From positions 1 through 7,158 of the forward strand of contig JAJYKH010000135.1 in assembly GCA_021788685.1 (NCBI GenBank): DNA of 7,158 nucleotides, given 5' to 3'. Position numbers and translations under genes: made by a program. The stretch's first letter is position 1. Each line of letters starts with the position of its first letter. The stretch comes from Deltaproteobacteria bacterium. Its GTDB lineage: Bacteria; Desulfobacterota; Desulfobulbia; Desulfobulbales; UBA5123. Below, in pieces: positions 1 to 5,612 of this stretch. Below the pieces are notes generated by a model. It was not told the origin of the DNA. It saw only the letters and a program-made list of their open reading frames with translations, and did no database searches.

Positions 1-2
1 TC

Positions 3-1067
3 CTTTGCGGTTCCATCCTGACTGCCGGGCCCTCTCTTGCCGGCATCCAGGGTGAGACTGGAAAGAGAGCCCCTGCGGTGGAGAAAAAGGCCGCGGTTTC
101 AGCCTCCGCCGACAAGGCAGATGCCGTCAAGGCGGCCGAGGAGATGCGGAAAAACGCGGAAGAGGCCAAAAAGCTGGTGGTGGCGCGGGTCAACGGGGCG
201 GGCATTTCCATGTTCGATCTCGTCCGGATGATGAACCGGATCGCTCCCAGGTATGTCCAGCCCGATGAAAAAGTTTCAGCAGAGCAGACGGTCAAGATCA
301 AAAAGAAAGCCCTCGATCTGTTGATCTTTGAAGAGATGGCCATCCAGGCATCGTATAACCAGAAGCTTGCCGTAGAGCCCAGGGATATCGACAAGGTGAT
401 CTCCCAAGTGAAGGAGAACCTGGGCAGCGAGCAAGCCTATCGGAATTACCTGAAGCAGCTGGACCTGACCGAAGATCAGCTTAAAAAACAGATCGAGCGC
501 AGCCGCCGGCGGGAGCTGATCACGGCCAAGGAGATTTACGGCAAGGTGAAGGTGTCTGACGACGAAATCGGGAAAGAGTATGACAAGCTTAAAAAAGAAG
601 GCAAGCTGCGCACCGCCGATGATTTCGTGGTGCAGGAAATTCTCCTGATGAGTGGCAAGGATGAGAAAGAGGTTCGCAAGCGCGCCGGAGAATTGCTGGC
701 TGAGGCCAAAAAGAACAAGGGTAATTTCGGCCCTATGGTCCTGGACGGCACCTTCATCACCAGGCGGATGAATATCACGAAGGAACGGTATCCGATCATT
801 TATCAGCAAATGAAGAAGATGAAAATCGGGCAGCTGAGCAAGGTCGTCAAGGACGGCGGCACCTATCACATCTTCAAGGTCGTGAAGAAAGATCCCGCTC
901 ACGATCTGAGCCTCAAGGAGGCCCGCGGGTATATCGAGAACCGCCTGCGCGAGCCGGCCCAGGAGGCCCGGAAGGTCGCCTGGGAGGAGGAGCTCAAAAA
1001 GAACGCCAAGATCGAGATCCTGCTCGATCAGGTCGAGGCGCAGTTGAAAAAAAAGGCGGGGGCGTGA
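3..1067 (+). CDS. SurA_N/parvulin-like periplasmic chaperone, 5'-truncated by the window edge
   Basis: The reading frame is open from base 3 with no stop, giving 354 visible residues before TGA. The first visible residues (LCGSILTAGPSLAG) look like the end of a Sec signal peptide, so the true start lies before the window. The GTG at 78 would yield a form without a signal peptide. After a charged Ala/Lys/Glu-rich linker comes a SurA-type N-terminal region (VVARVNGAGISMFDLVRMMN, then helices such as KKKALDLLIFEEMAIQA and LTEDQLKKQIERS). A C-terminal region follows that resembles a PpiC/parvulin rotamase (VVQEILLM, IGQLSKVV, YHIFKVVKK). The parvulin core is poorly conserved: the first His of the usual HIL motif is Glu (QEILL), while the second (YHIFKV) is kept. 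Known members assist folding of exported proteins. Its place 19 bp before a cytochrome gene suggests that cytochromes are its clients (inference). Lys-rich composition is typical of SurA-like helical chaperones. Confidence 0.85.
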   Translation, partial: LCGSILTAGPSLAGIQGETGKRAPAVEKKAAVSASADKADAVKAAEEMRKNAEEAKKLVVARVNGAGISMFDLVRMMNRIAPRYVQPDEKVSAEQTVKIKKKALDLLIFEEMAIQASYNQKLAVEPRDIDKVISQVKENLGSEQAYRNYLKQLDLTEDQLKKQIERSRRRELITAKEIYGKVKVSDDEIGKEYDKLKKEGKLRTADDFVVQEILLMSGKDEKEVRKRAGELLAEAKKNKGNFGPMVLDGTFITRRMNITKERYPIIYQQMKKMKIGQLSKVVKDGGTYHIFKVVKKDPAHDLSLKEARGYIENRLREPAQEARKVAWEEELKKNAKIEILLDQVEAQLKKKAGA

Positions 1068-1086
1068 ATGGATTTCGGTTTTTGAA

Positions 1087-1971
1087 GTGGGATTTTTGAA
1101 GTTGAAATCAAAAATCATCAATCAAAAATCAAAAATACCGTCGGCCTTTCTTGCTGCCGCCCTCCTGGGACTCTCCCTTGCCGCCCCGGGGCGGTTGTCC
1201 GCGGGCGGGGGGGAGGAAGCAAAGCCGGCCCTCGCCCTGGCCGACTGCGACAAGTGCCATCCGGCGGTGGTCCGCCGGATCGCCACGTCCGGGAAGGCGC
1301 ATGGCTCGAAGGTCACCTGCCTCGATTGCCACCGGGGGCATCCGCCCGCGGTCGCTCACATCATTCCCCAGTGCGGGCAGTGCCACTCGGGACGGCCGCA
1401 TTTCGAAACAGGAGACTGCCTGCAATGCCATCGCGATCCGCACGCCCCCCTCGAGCTGCAGTTGAGCAAGAAGCTCACCGGGCCGTGTCTGACATGCCAT
1501 CCAGAGCCCGGCCGCCAGATGGAGGCCTCGCCGAGCTTTCACCGGAAACTGGCCTGCACGGCCTGCCACAATCGGCACGGGCAGATTCCCGAATGCCTCC
1601 GGTGCCACAAGCCGCATGCCGCCGGCCAGGGCAACGCGGTCTGCAAATCCTGCCATCCGGCGCATGCGCCGCTTGCCGTCGCCTTCAGCCCGCAAACGCC
1701 CTCCGAGTACTGCGGGGAATGCCACCCCGGGCCCTTCGGTCTTCTGGCCGCCACCACCACCAAGCACCGGGCCGTGCCTTGCGTCCAATGCCACCCTGGC
1801 CGGCATAAGCACATTCCGGCCTGCAGTGATTGCCACGGGCAGCCCCATGCGGCAATCATCCATGCCAAATTCCCCGTCTGCGGCGATTGCCACGGCAAGG
1901 CCCATGACCTGACCTCCGCCATGCCCAATACACGCCGGCCGCGGGCGGACCATCAGGGTCGTGACGAGTGA
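1087..1971 (+). CDS. 12-heme secreted cytochrome c
   Basis: This 294-residue protein carries twelve canonical CxxCH heme sites (CDKCH, CLDCH, CGQCH, CLQCH, CLTCH, CTACH, CLRCH, CKSCH, CGECH, CVQCH, CSDCH, CGDCH). That is about one per 21 residues after the signal peptide, a very dense packing. A lysine-rich n-region, a hydrophobic core (AFLAAALLGLSLAAPG) and a likely cleavage after LSA near residue 39 indicate Sec export, with heme attachment in the periplasm. Many extra His residues (for example PHA, HRK, KPHAAG) could serve as distal ligands. It lacks the GGSCAPGCHR terminus of the two paralogous cytochromes nearby, so it is a different family; I cannot name it. The start is uncertain: GTG 1087 has no good Shine-Dalgarno, and the first 17 codons lie largely in a 7-bp-period AT-rich repeat. 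The last codons and the stop lie in another repeat array. Likely role is periplasmic electron transfer (inference). Confidence 0.88.
   Translation: MGFLKLKSKIINQKSKIPSAFLAAALLGLSLAAPGRLSAGGGEEAKPALALADCDKCHPAVVRRIATSGKAHGSKVTCLDCHRGHPPAVAHIIPQCGQCHSGRPHFETGDCLQCHRDPHAPLELQLSKKLTGPCLTCHPEPGRQMEASPSFHRKLACTACHNRHGQIPECLRCHKPHAAGQGNAVCKSCHPAHAPLAVAFSPQTPSEYCGECHPGPFGLLAATTTKHRAVPCVQCHPGRHKHIPACSDCHGQPHAAIIHAKFPVCGDCHGKAHDLTSAMPNTRRPRADHQGRDE
1091..1139. repeat. AT-rich heptad repeat (AAATCAA type), copy 1, with hairpin
   Basis: From 1105 to 1139 the sequence repeats with a 7-bp period, units close to AAATCAA or CAATCAA. Just upstream, GATTTTTGA (1091-1099) is the exact inverse complement of TCAAAAATC (1108-1116), giving a 9-bp stem with an 8-nt loop. 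The repeat is translated if the 12-heme cytochrome starts at GTG 1087, and it then encodes the basic n-region of the signal peptide (NQKSKI). A related copy lies at 3617-3651 and an inverted one at 5551-5610. Confidence 0.8.
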
Positions 1972-1989
1972 CAAGTGACGAATGACAAG
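1961..1989. repeat. TGACRAG heptad array, forward arm
   Basis: Four consecutive 7-bp units (TGACGAG, TGACAAG, TGACGAA, TGACAAG) follow one leading G. The array covers the final Asp-Glu codons of the 12-heme cytochrome and supplies its TGA stop at 1969-1971. The same heptad occurs in the opposite orientation at 2240-2269. Confidence 0.8.
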
Positions 1990-2113
1990 ATGGCGTCGCA
2001 AAAGGCCGATCTACTGGGTTGCGGCGGGTCGCGAAATGCTCGACGTCCCACAGGTACGCCTCCGCTTTCGCACACCAACCGCGCGTGTATATCGGCTTTT
2101 GCGCTTAGCCATC
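1989..2113. repeat. Large imperfect palindromic element, copy A
   Basis: The outer arms pair as GATGGC (1989-1994) with GCCATC (2108-2113), CGCAAAA (1997-2003) with TTTTGCG (2097-2103), and GCCGAT (2005-2010) with ATCGGC (2091-2096), with small bulges. Inner pairings are possible: GGTTG (2017-2021) with CAACC (2076-2080), and GCGAAA (2031-2036) with TTTCGC (2066-2071). No transposase is present and no coding potential is convincing. It looks like a dispersed palindromic intergenic element (REP- or MITE-like). It occupies most of the 226-bp gap between the 12-heme and 13-heme cytochrome genes. A shorter relative lies at 4219-4280. Confidence 0.72.
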
Positions 2114-2184
2114 CGGATGCAGGATTCGACTTTTTGCGAAATTATCACAAGTTGAGAAGCAGGAATCCTTACTGTTATTTTCCT

Positions 2185-2190
2185 GGAGGA
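2185..2190 (+). promoter_or_regulatory. Ribosome binding site for the 13-heme cytochrome
   Basis: GGAGGA lies 7 nt before GTG 2198. This near-perfect Shine-Dalgarno is the main reason for accepting the GTG start, which yields a complete signal peptide. Confidence 0.75.
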
Positions 2191-2197
2191 ACGACAA

Positions 2198-3544
2198 GTG
2201 ACAATCTCAAAGCCGGACTCAAGAATCGAGGGGCTCTTACTCGTTGCTTGTCACTCGTTGCTCGTCACCTGTTTTTTTTTGGCCTTTGCACAGCCGGTCC
2301 GGGCCAACACCTGCCTTGGCGAGTGCCATGCCGACATCGCGAAGGTGGCCGACCGTCACGCGCCGGTGGCGGAAGACTGCCTTTCCTGCCACCGGCAAAC
2401 GGCCGGCAACCATCCCGCAGCCAAGGGAAACGAATTTTCCCTGGCCGCCGCCGGCCCCGCGCTCTGTTTCAAATGCCATGATCCTTTGCCCCAAGGCAAG
2501 CAGCATGCGCCCGTGGCCGAGGGGAAGTGCACGGCGTGTCACGACCCGCACGGCGGCTCGGGGCGGGCCCTGCTCGCAACCTCCGGTGCCCCGCAGAACC
2601 AGCGGGAGGTCTGTTTCCGCTGCCACCCCCGGGAGAGGTTCTCGAAGCCCTTCCCGCACGGCCCGGTGGCCATGGGGGCGTGCACCGTCTGTCATGATCC
2701 GCATGCCTCGGCCAATCCCGCCCTGCTTCGCAAGAGCGGCCGGAAGATCTGCCTCGGGTGCCATGCCGATTTCGCCCAGGGGCTCCGGAAAGCCGCCTTC
2801 GTCCATTCGGCCGTGAAGGAAAAGGAATGCACGACCTGCCACGAGCCGCACGGCGGCGACAAGCCGGCCCTGCTCAAAGAGGACATGCGCGAGCTCTGCT
2901 TCGGGTGCCACCAGGACATCAAGGAGCTCGTCGAGCGGGGGAAGAGCCGCCATGAGCCCATCTCCGGCGAAGGCTCGTGCGGCAGCTGTCACCTGGTCCA
3001 CTACGGTGACCACCCGAACCTTCTGTTCAAAGAGGAAAAAGCCCTCTGCCTCCAGTGCCATGGCGGCGGGAACGGAGCCCCCCCGGCTGGGGGCCGGGAC
3101 ATCGAAAAGGAAATCAGCGGCAAGAAGTATCTGCACGGTCCTCTGGCCGAGGGCAAGTGCACCCCCTGCCACGATCCGCACGCCTCCCGGTTCGCCTCCC
3201 TGCTCAAGGGCGAGTATCCCGGCACCTTCTACGCCGGATATCGCGAGGGCTTGTATGATTTCTGCTTCGGCTGCCACGATAAAAATCTGCTCAAGGAGGG
3301 ATCGACTGCCACCGGATTCCGGGACGGCACGCGGAACCTTCACGCCCTGCACGTGGTCCGGGACGTGAAGGGGAGAACGTGCATGGCGTGCCATGCCCCC
3401 CACGCGAGCGACAGCGCCAAGCTGATCACCAAGGAAGGCGTTCCCTTCGGCTCCTGGCGGGTGCCTCTGCGGTTCGAGAAGACGGACACCGGCGGAAGCT
3501 GCGCGCCGGGCTGCCACCGGAAGATGGAATATAAACGGAAGTAG
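2198..3544 (+). CDS. Large secreted multiheme cytochrome c, 13 CxxCH plus two CX3CH sites
   Basis: The 448-residue protein has a Sec signal peptide with likely cleavage after VRA (residue 36). Thirteen canonical CxxCH sites follow. Widened sites stand at both ends: CLGECH (residues 39-44) and CAPGCH near the C-terminus. Much of the protein is a repeating two-heme module of the paired (doubled) CXXCH type: CxxCH, a linker often with HGPV or HAPV, a second CxxCH followed by DPH or EPH, then a Leu-Leu-Lys segment. The last ~110 residues (GYREGLYDFCFGCHDKNLL onward through ATGFRDG and TGGSCAPGCHR) closely match the C-terminus of the cytochrome at 4388..5221. The gene starts with GTG behind a strong RBS. 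The signal-peptide core (LVACHSLLVT) is encoded by a heptad repeat. A periplasmic or surface electron-transfer role is inferred from heme content and export. Confidence 0.92.
   Translation: MTISKPDSRIEGLLLVACHSLLVTCFFLAFAQPVRANTCLGECHADIAKVADRHAPVAEDCLSCHRQTAGNHPAAKGNEFSLAAAGPALCFKCHDPLPQGKQHAPVAEGKCTACHDPHGGSGRALLATSGAPQNQREVCFRCHPRERFSKPFPHGPVAMGACTVCHDPHASANPALLRKSGRKICLGCHADFAQGLRKAAFVHSAVKEKECTTCHEPHGGDKPALLKEDMRELCFGCHQDIKELVERGKSRHEPISGEGSCGSCHLVHYGDHPNLLFKEEKALCLQCHGGGNGAPPAGGRDIEKEISGKKYLHGPLAEGKCTPCHDPHASRFASLLKGEYPGTFYAGYREGLYDFCFGCHDKNLLKEGSTATGFRDGTRNLHALHVVRDVKGRTCMACHAPHASDSAKLITKEGVPFGSWRVPLRFEKTDTGGSCAPGCHRKMEYKRK
2240..2269. repeat. TGACRAG heptad array, inverted arm inside the signal peptide
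   Basis: On the minus strand the units read TGACGAG, CAACGAG, TGACAAG, CAACGAG, so this is the same 7-bp family as 1961-1989 in inverted orientation. On the plus strand it forms codons 15-24 of the 13-heme cytochrome, the hydrophobic part of its signal peptide. A fragment (GACAAGTGACAA, 2192-2203) also spans the GTG start codon in forward orientation. Confidence 0.75.
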
Positions 3545-3590
3545 GATTATTGAAGCAAGATTTGAAGTGAAAGGCCGGCCAATCCGAGTT

Positions 3591-3596
3591 GAGGTG
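3591..3596 (+). promoter_or_regulatory. Ribosome binding site for the lipoprotein cytochrome
   Basis: GAGGTG lies 6 nt before ATG 3603. It supports this ATG over the in-frame GTG at 3567, which has no comparable site. Confidence 0.6.
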
Positions 3597-3602
3597 CCCT
3601 TG

Positions 3603-4220
3603 ATGGTTGCAGGTAACAATCAAAAATCAAAAATCGACAATCAAAAATTGGCCCTCGCCTTCCTGTGCCCCCTCATCCTGCTCGCGGGCTGTGCGGACCC
3701 GGTCTCCCGCCATCATACCCTTTCGACATTTTTCGACGGGGTGCCGAACCTCCCGCCGGTCGAGCAGCTCTGCGAGGAGTACATGGGAGACGAGTACAAG
3801 GAATTCTATGCCGCGCTCGATGCCAAGCGGAAGGAAGGGGGAGGGGAGGGCGAGAGCCACGCGATCGTGTCGCGCCACCCACCGTTCGCCCAAAAGAAGT
3901 GTACCGGTTGTCACGACTTCAAGGCCTCCAACATGCTCCTGCGCCCGGCCGACCAGCTCTGCGGCATGTGCCACAAGGACTTCATCAAAGGCCCGTTCGT
4001 CCATGGCCCGGTTTCGGTGGGGGACTGCCTGGCCTGTCATGTGCCGCATGATTCGCCTTATCCGTTCTTGCTGCAGAAATCCAAGAACGAGATCTGCCAG
4101 AAGTGCCATACCGAGCCCAGGGTGGCGGCCGGGATGCACAAGCAGGTGATCAGCCACGGCATGCAGTGCGTGGACTGCCACAACCCGCATAGCGGGAACG
4201 TGCGGTATTTCCTGCAATGA
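3603..4220 (+). CDS. 5-heme outer-membrane lipoprotein cytochrome c
   Basis: This 205-residue protein begins with a lipoprotein signal: basic n-region NQKSKIDNQK, a hydrophobic core, and lipobox LLAGC with the acylated Cys at residue 30. Residue +2 is Ala, so the usual Lol rule predicts outer-membrane sorting. A short motif FFDGVP (residues 43-48) follows, of the kind I recall from other lipid-anchored multiheme cytochromes. After an acidic linker come five CxxCH sites: CTGCH, CGMCH, CLACH, CQKCH, CVDCH. The middle part (HGPVSVGDCLACHVPHDSP) matches the two-heme module of the 13-heme cytochrome. The start at ATG 3603 is chosen for its RBS; GTG 3567 is the in-frame alternative. Its n-region is encoded by the AT-rich heptad repeat. 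It probably anchors the electron-transfer chain at the outer membrane (inference). Confidence 0.9.
   Translation: MVAGNNQKSKIDNQKLALAFLCPLILLAGCADPVSRHHTLSTFFDGVPNLPPVEQLCEEYMGDEYKEFYAALDAKRKEGGGEGESHAIVSRHPPFAQKKCTGCHDFKASNMLLRPADQLCGMCHKDFIKGPFVHGPVSVGDCLACHVPHDSPYPFLLQKSKNEICQKCHTEPRVAAGMHKQVISHGMQCVDCHNPHSGNVRYFLQ
3617..3651. repeat. AT-rich heptad repeat (AAATCAA type), copy 2
   Basis: Five 7-bp units run from 3617 to 3651: CAATCAA, AAATCAA, AAATCGA, CAATCAA, AAATTGG. They are read in the same frame as copy 1 and also give the peptide NQKSKI, here the n-region of the lipoprotein signal. Confidence 0.8.
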
Positions 4221-4280
4221 TGGGCGTCGCACAAAGTCCGATCTACGGCGTTGCCCTTGTATATCGAACTTTGTGCTTAA
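4219..4280. repeat. Palindromic element, copy B (short form)
   Basis: GCACAAAGTCCGAT (4229-4242) pairs at 13 of 14 positions with ATCGAACTTTGTGC (4263-4276); flanking CTAC and GTAT match copy A. The interior is only about 20 nt, against about 80 nt in copy A. The element begins on the last two bases of the lipoprotein stop codon. Stem bases differ from copy A on both sides in a compensating way. Confidence 0.7.
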
Positions 4281-4339
4281 CCTCTTGGTCTGGGTGGTGG
4301 CTGCGAGACTATCCTGCCATGAGGAACCGGCGGTTTTTG

Positions 4340-4366
4340 TTGTCAGCTTGCAACGGTATTGATAAT
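4340..4366 (+). promoter_or_regulatory. Possible sigma70-type promoter before the 7-heme cytochrome
   Basis: GATAAT at 4361-4366 resembles a -10 box. TTGTCA (4340-4345, 15-nt spacer) or TTGTTG (4337-4342, 18-nt spacer) could be the -35. A start near 4373 would leave a very short leader before ATG 4388. The stretch 4281-4387 is otherwise featureless. This is pattern matching only. Confidence 0.3.
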
Positions 4367-4387
4367 CTCTGGAAACGCGGGGGAAAA

Positions 4388-5221
4388 ATGGATCGGCAAC
4401 TTTCCGGCTGGGCCTGCGTCCTGCTCCTGGGCGGGTTGATCATGTGGCCGGCCGTGGTCGCGGCTGCGGACTGTACGACGGCCGAGTGCCATCAGGGAAT
4501 GGCCGGGCAGAAGGTCCACCCGGGCGACATGGATTGCGAGAGCTGTCATAAGGCCCCCGCGGGGACCCATCCGGGGGGCGGGAAAGTGGGGATAGACGGC
4601 ATGTGCACCTCCTGCCACACCATTGCCGAGAAAGTCGCGCACCCGCATGCCCCGGTTGCGGCGGGCGATTGCACCGTCTGCCACGATCCGCATCGGGATA
4701 CCCCCAATCTCCTGCGGGCCAGTGAGGCGGAGCTGTGCCTCTCCTGCCATGCCGGGATCACTGGGCCGGATACGGCCGAGCGCCATGGGCCCATCCGGGA
4801 GGGCGCCTGCAGCCCATGCCATCAGGCGCACGGCTCAGACAATTCCGGACTCCTGACCCAGCCTTTTCCCGACGAGCTGTTCGTGGGCTATGACGACAAG
4901 GCGTACGCGCTCTGTTTCTCGTGTCACGACCGCAACCTGCTCCGCTTCCCGGACACCTCGTTTGCCACGGGTTTCCGGGATGGGGAGCGGAACCTCCATT
5001 ACCTGCACGTCAACAAAACCAAGCGGGGGCGGAGCTGCAGGCTCTGCCACATGGCTCACGCGTCCGCCCAGCCCAAGCTGATGGCGGAAACCGTGAATTT
5101 CGGGAATTGGGCGCTCCCCCTCAATTTCCGGAAAACCGAAACGGGTGGCTCCTGCGCCCCCGGGTGTCACCGGGAGGCCTCCTACGATCGCAACTCGGGG
5201 GCCAAGGTCGAGCCGAAATGA
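4388..5221 (+). CDS. Secreted multiheme cytochrome c, 7 CxxCH plus CX4CH and CX3CH sites
   Basis: The 277-residue protein opens with a clear signal peptide (MDRQLSGWACVLLLGG..., cleavage near VVAAA). The first heme-type site is the widened CTTAECH (CX4CH). Seven canonical sites follow: CESCH, CTSCH, CTVCH, CLSCH, CSPCH, CFSCH, CRLCH. The final site is CAPGCH (CX3CH) in the conserved TGGSCAPGCHR end. It is colinear with the 13-heme cytochrome at both ends (shared ATGFRDG, ERNLHYLHV/TRNLHALHV, FGNWALPLNF/FGSWRVPLRF) but lacks about six hemes from the middle, so the two are paralogs. An in-frame ATG at 4217 would extend it by 57 residues, but that extension translates the palindromic repeat and spoils the signal peptide. 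ATG 4388 has only a weak G-rich RBS (4379-4384). Function is inferred as periplasmic or surface electron transfer. Confidence 0.9.
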   Translation: MDRQLSGWACVLLLGGLIMWPAVVAAADCTTAECHQGMAGQKVHPGDMDCESCHKAPAGTHPGGGKVGIDGMCTSCHTIAEKVAHPHAPVAAGDCTVCHDPHRDTPNLLRASEAELCLSCHAGITGPDTAERHGPIREGACSPCHQAHGSDNSGLLTQPFPDELFVGYDDKAYALCFSCHDRNLLRFPDTSFATGFRDGERNLHYLHVNKTKRGRSCRLCHMAHASAQPKLMAETVNFGNWALPLNFRKTETGGSCAPGCHREASYDRNSGAKVEPK

Positions 5222-5267
5222 TCGCGGGCGCTCCCGATTTTATCTCAACAGCACAAGGAATCGGCCG

Positions 5268-5549
5268 ATGATAAGGGAGAAGAGAAGCCACAAGCGGCAA
5301 GCCAAGCCGGCGGAACCCATGATCCGCTACGAAATCCAGGGGGAATTCAACCCCGGGGTGGGCGGGCGAACGGCGGTGATCACCGATCTCAGCCCAAGCG
5401 GCATGGGGCTGTTCACCAATGAGCCCCTCGAGCTCGGCCAGGTCCTGAGGTTCATCGGCGGCGACCAGAGCGGGGTTTCCGGCCAGGGCCAGGTGATCTG
5501 GACGGCGGATTCGCCGGAAGGGCGACGGGTCGGGATCAAGTTCATTTAA
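5268..5549 (+). CDS. Small single-domain PilZ protein
   Basis: This 93-residue protein is a stand-alone PilZ domain. The N-terminal RxxxR motif is RSHKR (residues 6-10) and the second c-di-GMP motif is DLSPSG (residues 40-45, DxSxxG). Beta-strand-like segments follow (GMGLFTNEPLELGQVLRFIG, GQGQVIWTA, RRVGIKFI), ending as PilZ domains usually do. Both motifs being intact suggests that it can bind c-di-GMP. There is no signal peptide, so it acts in the cytoplasm. AAGGAA at 5255-5260, 7 nt before ATG 5268, supports this start; an in-frame ATG at 5145 would overlap the cytochrome gene and add a non-PilZ Arg-rich tail. It lies 46 bp after the last cytochrome on the same strand, so co-transcription is plausible. 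Its target is unknown. Confidence 0.85.
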   Translation: MIREKRSHKRQAKPAEPMIRYEIQGEFNPGVGGRTAVITDLSPSGMGLFTNEPLELGQVLRFIGGDQSGVSGQGQVIWTADSPEGRRVGIKFI

Positions 5550-5550
5550 G

Positions 5551-5610
5551 ATTGGATTTTTGACTGCCGATTTTTGATTTTGGAAAATCTCCACTTCAAA
5601 ATCAAAATCA
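5551..5610. terminator. AT-rich heptad repeat and hairpin between convergent genes
   Basis: TTTTGATTTTG (5572-5582) is the exact inverse complement of CAAAATCAAAA (5597-5607), an 11-bp stem with a 14-nt loop. It fills the 63-bp gap between the PilZ gene and the convergent DUF1566 gene. On the minus strand the segment shows the AAAAATC heptad seen at 1105-1139 and 3617-3651. Its position fits a bidirectional terminator, but the stem has little GC and there is no clean T-tract, so termination is a guess. Confidence 0.4.
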
Positions 5611-5612
5611 GG

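Noticed and set aside
78..1067. GTG 78 as the true start of the chaperone gene
   Set aside because: The frame stays open to the window edge, and the upstream residues form the end of a signal peptide, needed for a periplasmic chaperone.
2152..2181. Promoter TTGAGA, 18-nt spacer, TATTTT before the 13-heme cytochrome
   Set aside because: The predicted transcription start would fall inside the Shine-Dalgarno at 2185-2190.
1961..2269. CRISPR array
   Set aside because: The repeats are contiguous 7-bp units without spacers, and no cas genes are present.
1975..2481. Plus-strand open frame of 168 codons across the repeat gap
   Set aside because: It translates the heptad array and palindrome, then runs out of frame into the 13-heme cytochrome; no domain is visible.
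1129..3619. Long minus-strand open frames opposite the 12- and 13-heme cytochromes (1129-2001, 2237-3619), and a similar one at 276-1121
   Set aside because: They mirror GC-rich codon bias of the real genes, have no recognisable domains or RBS, and lie opposite unmistakable CxxCH coding sequence.
4217..4387. In-frame ATG 4217 as an earlier start of the 7-heme cytochrome, overlapping the lipoprotein stop
   Set aside because: The extra 57 residues translate the palindromic repeat, and a clean signal peptide begins at ATG 4388.
5145..5267. N-terminal extension of the PilZ gene from ATG 5145
   Set aside because: It overlaps the cytochrome gene in another frame, is Arg/Pro-rich shadow sequence, and ATG 5268 has a good RBS.
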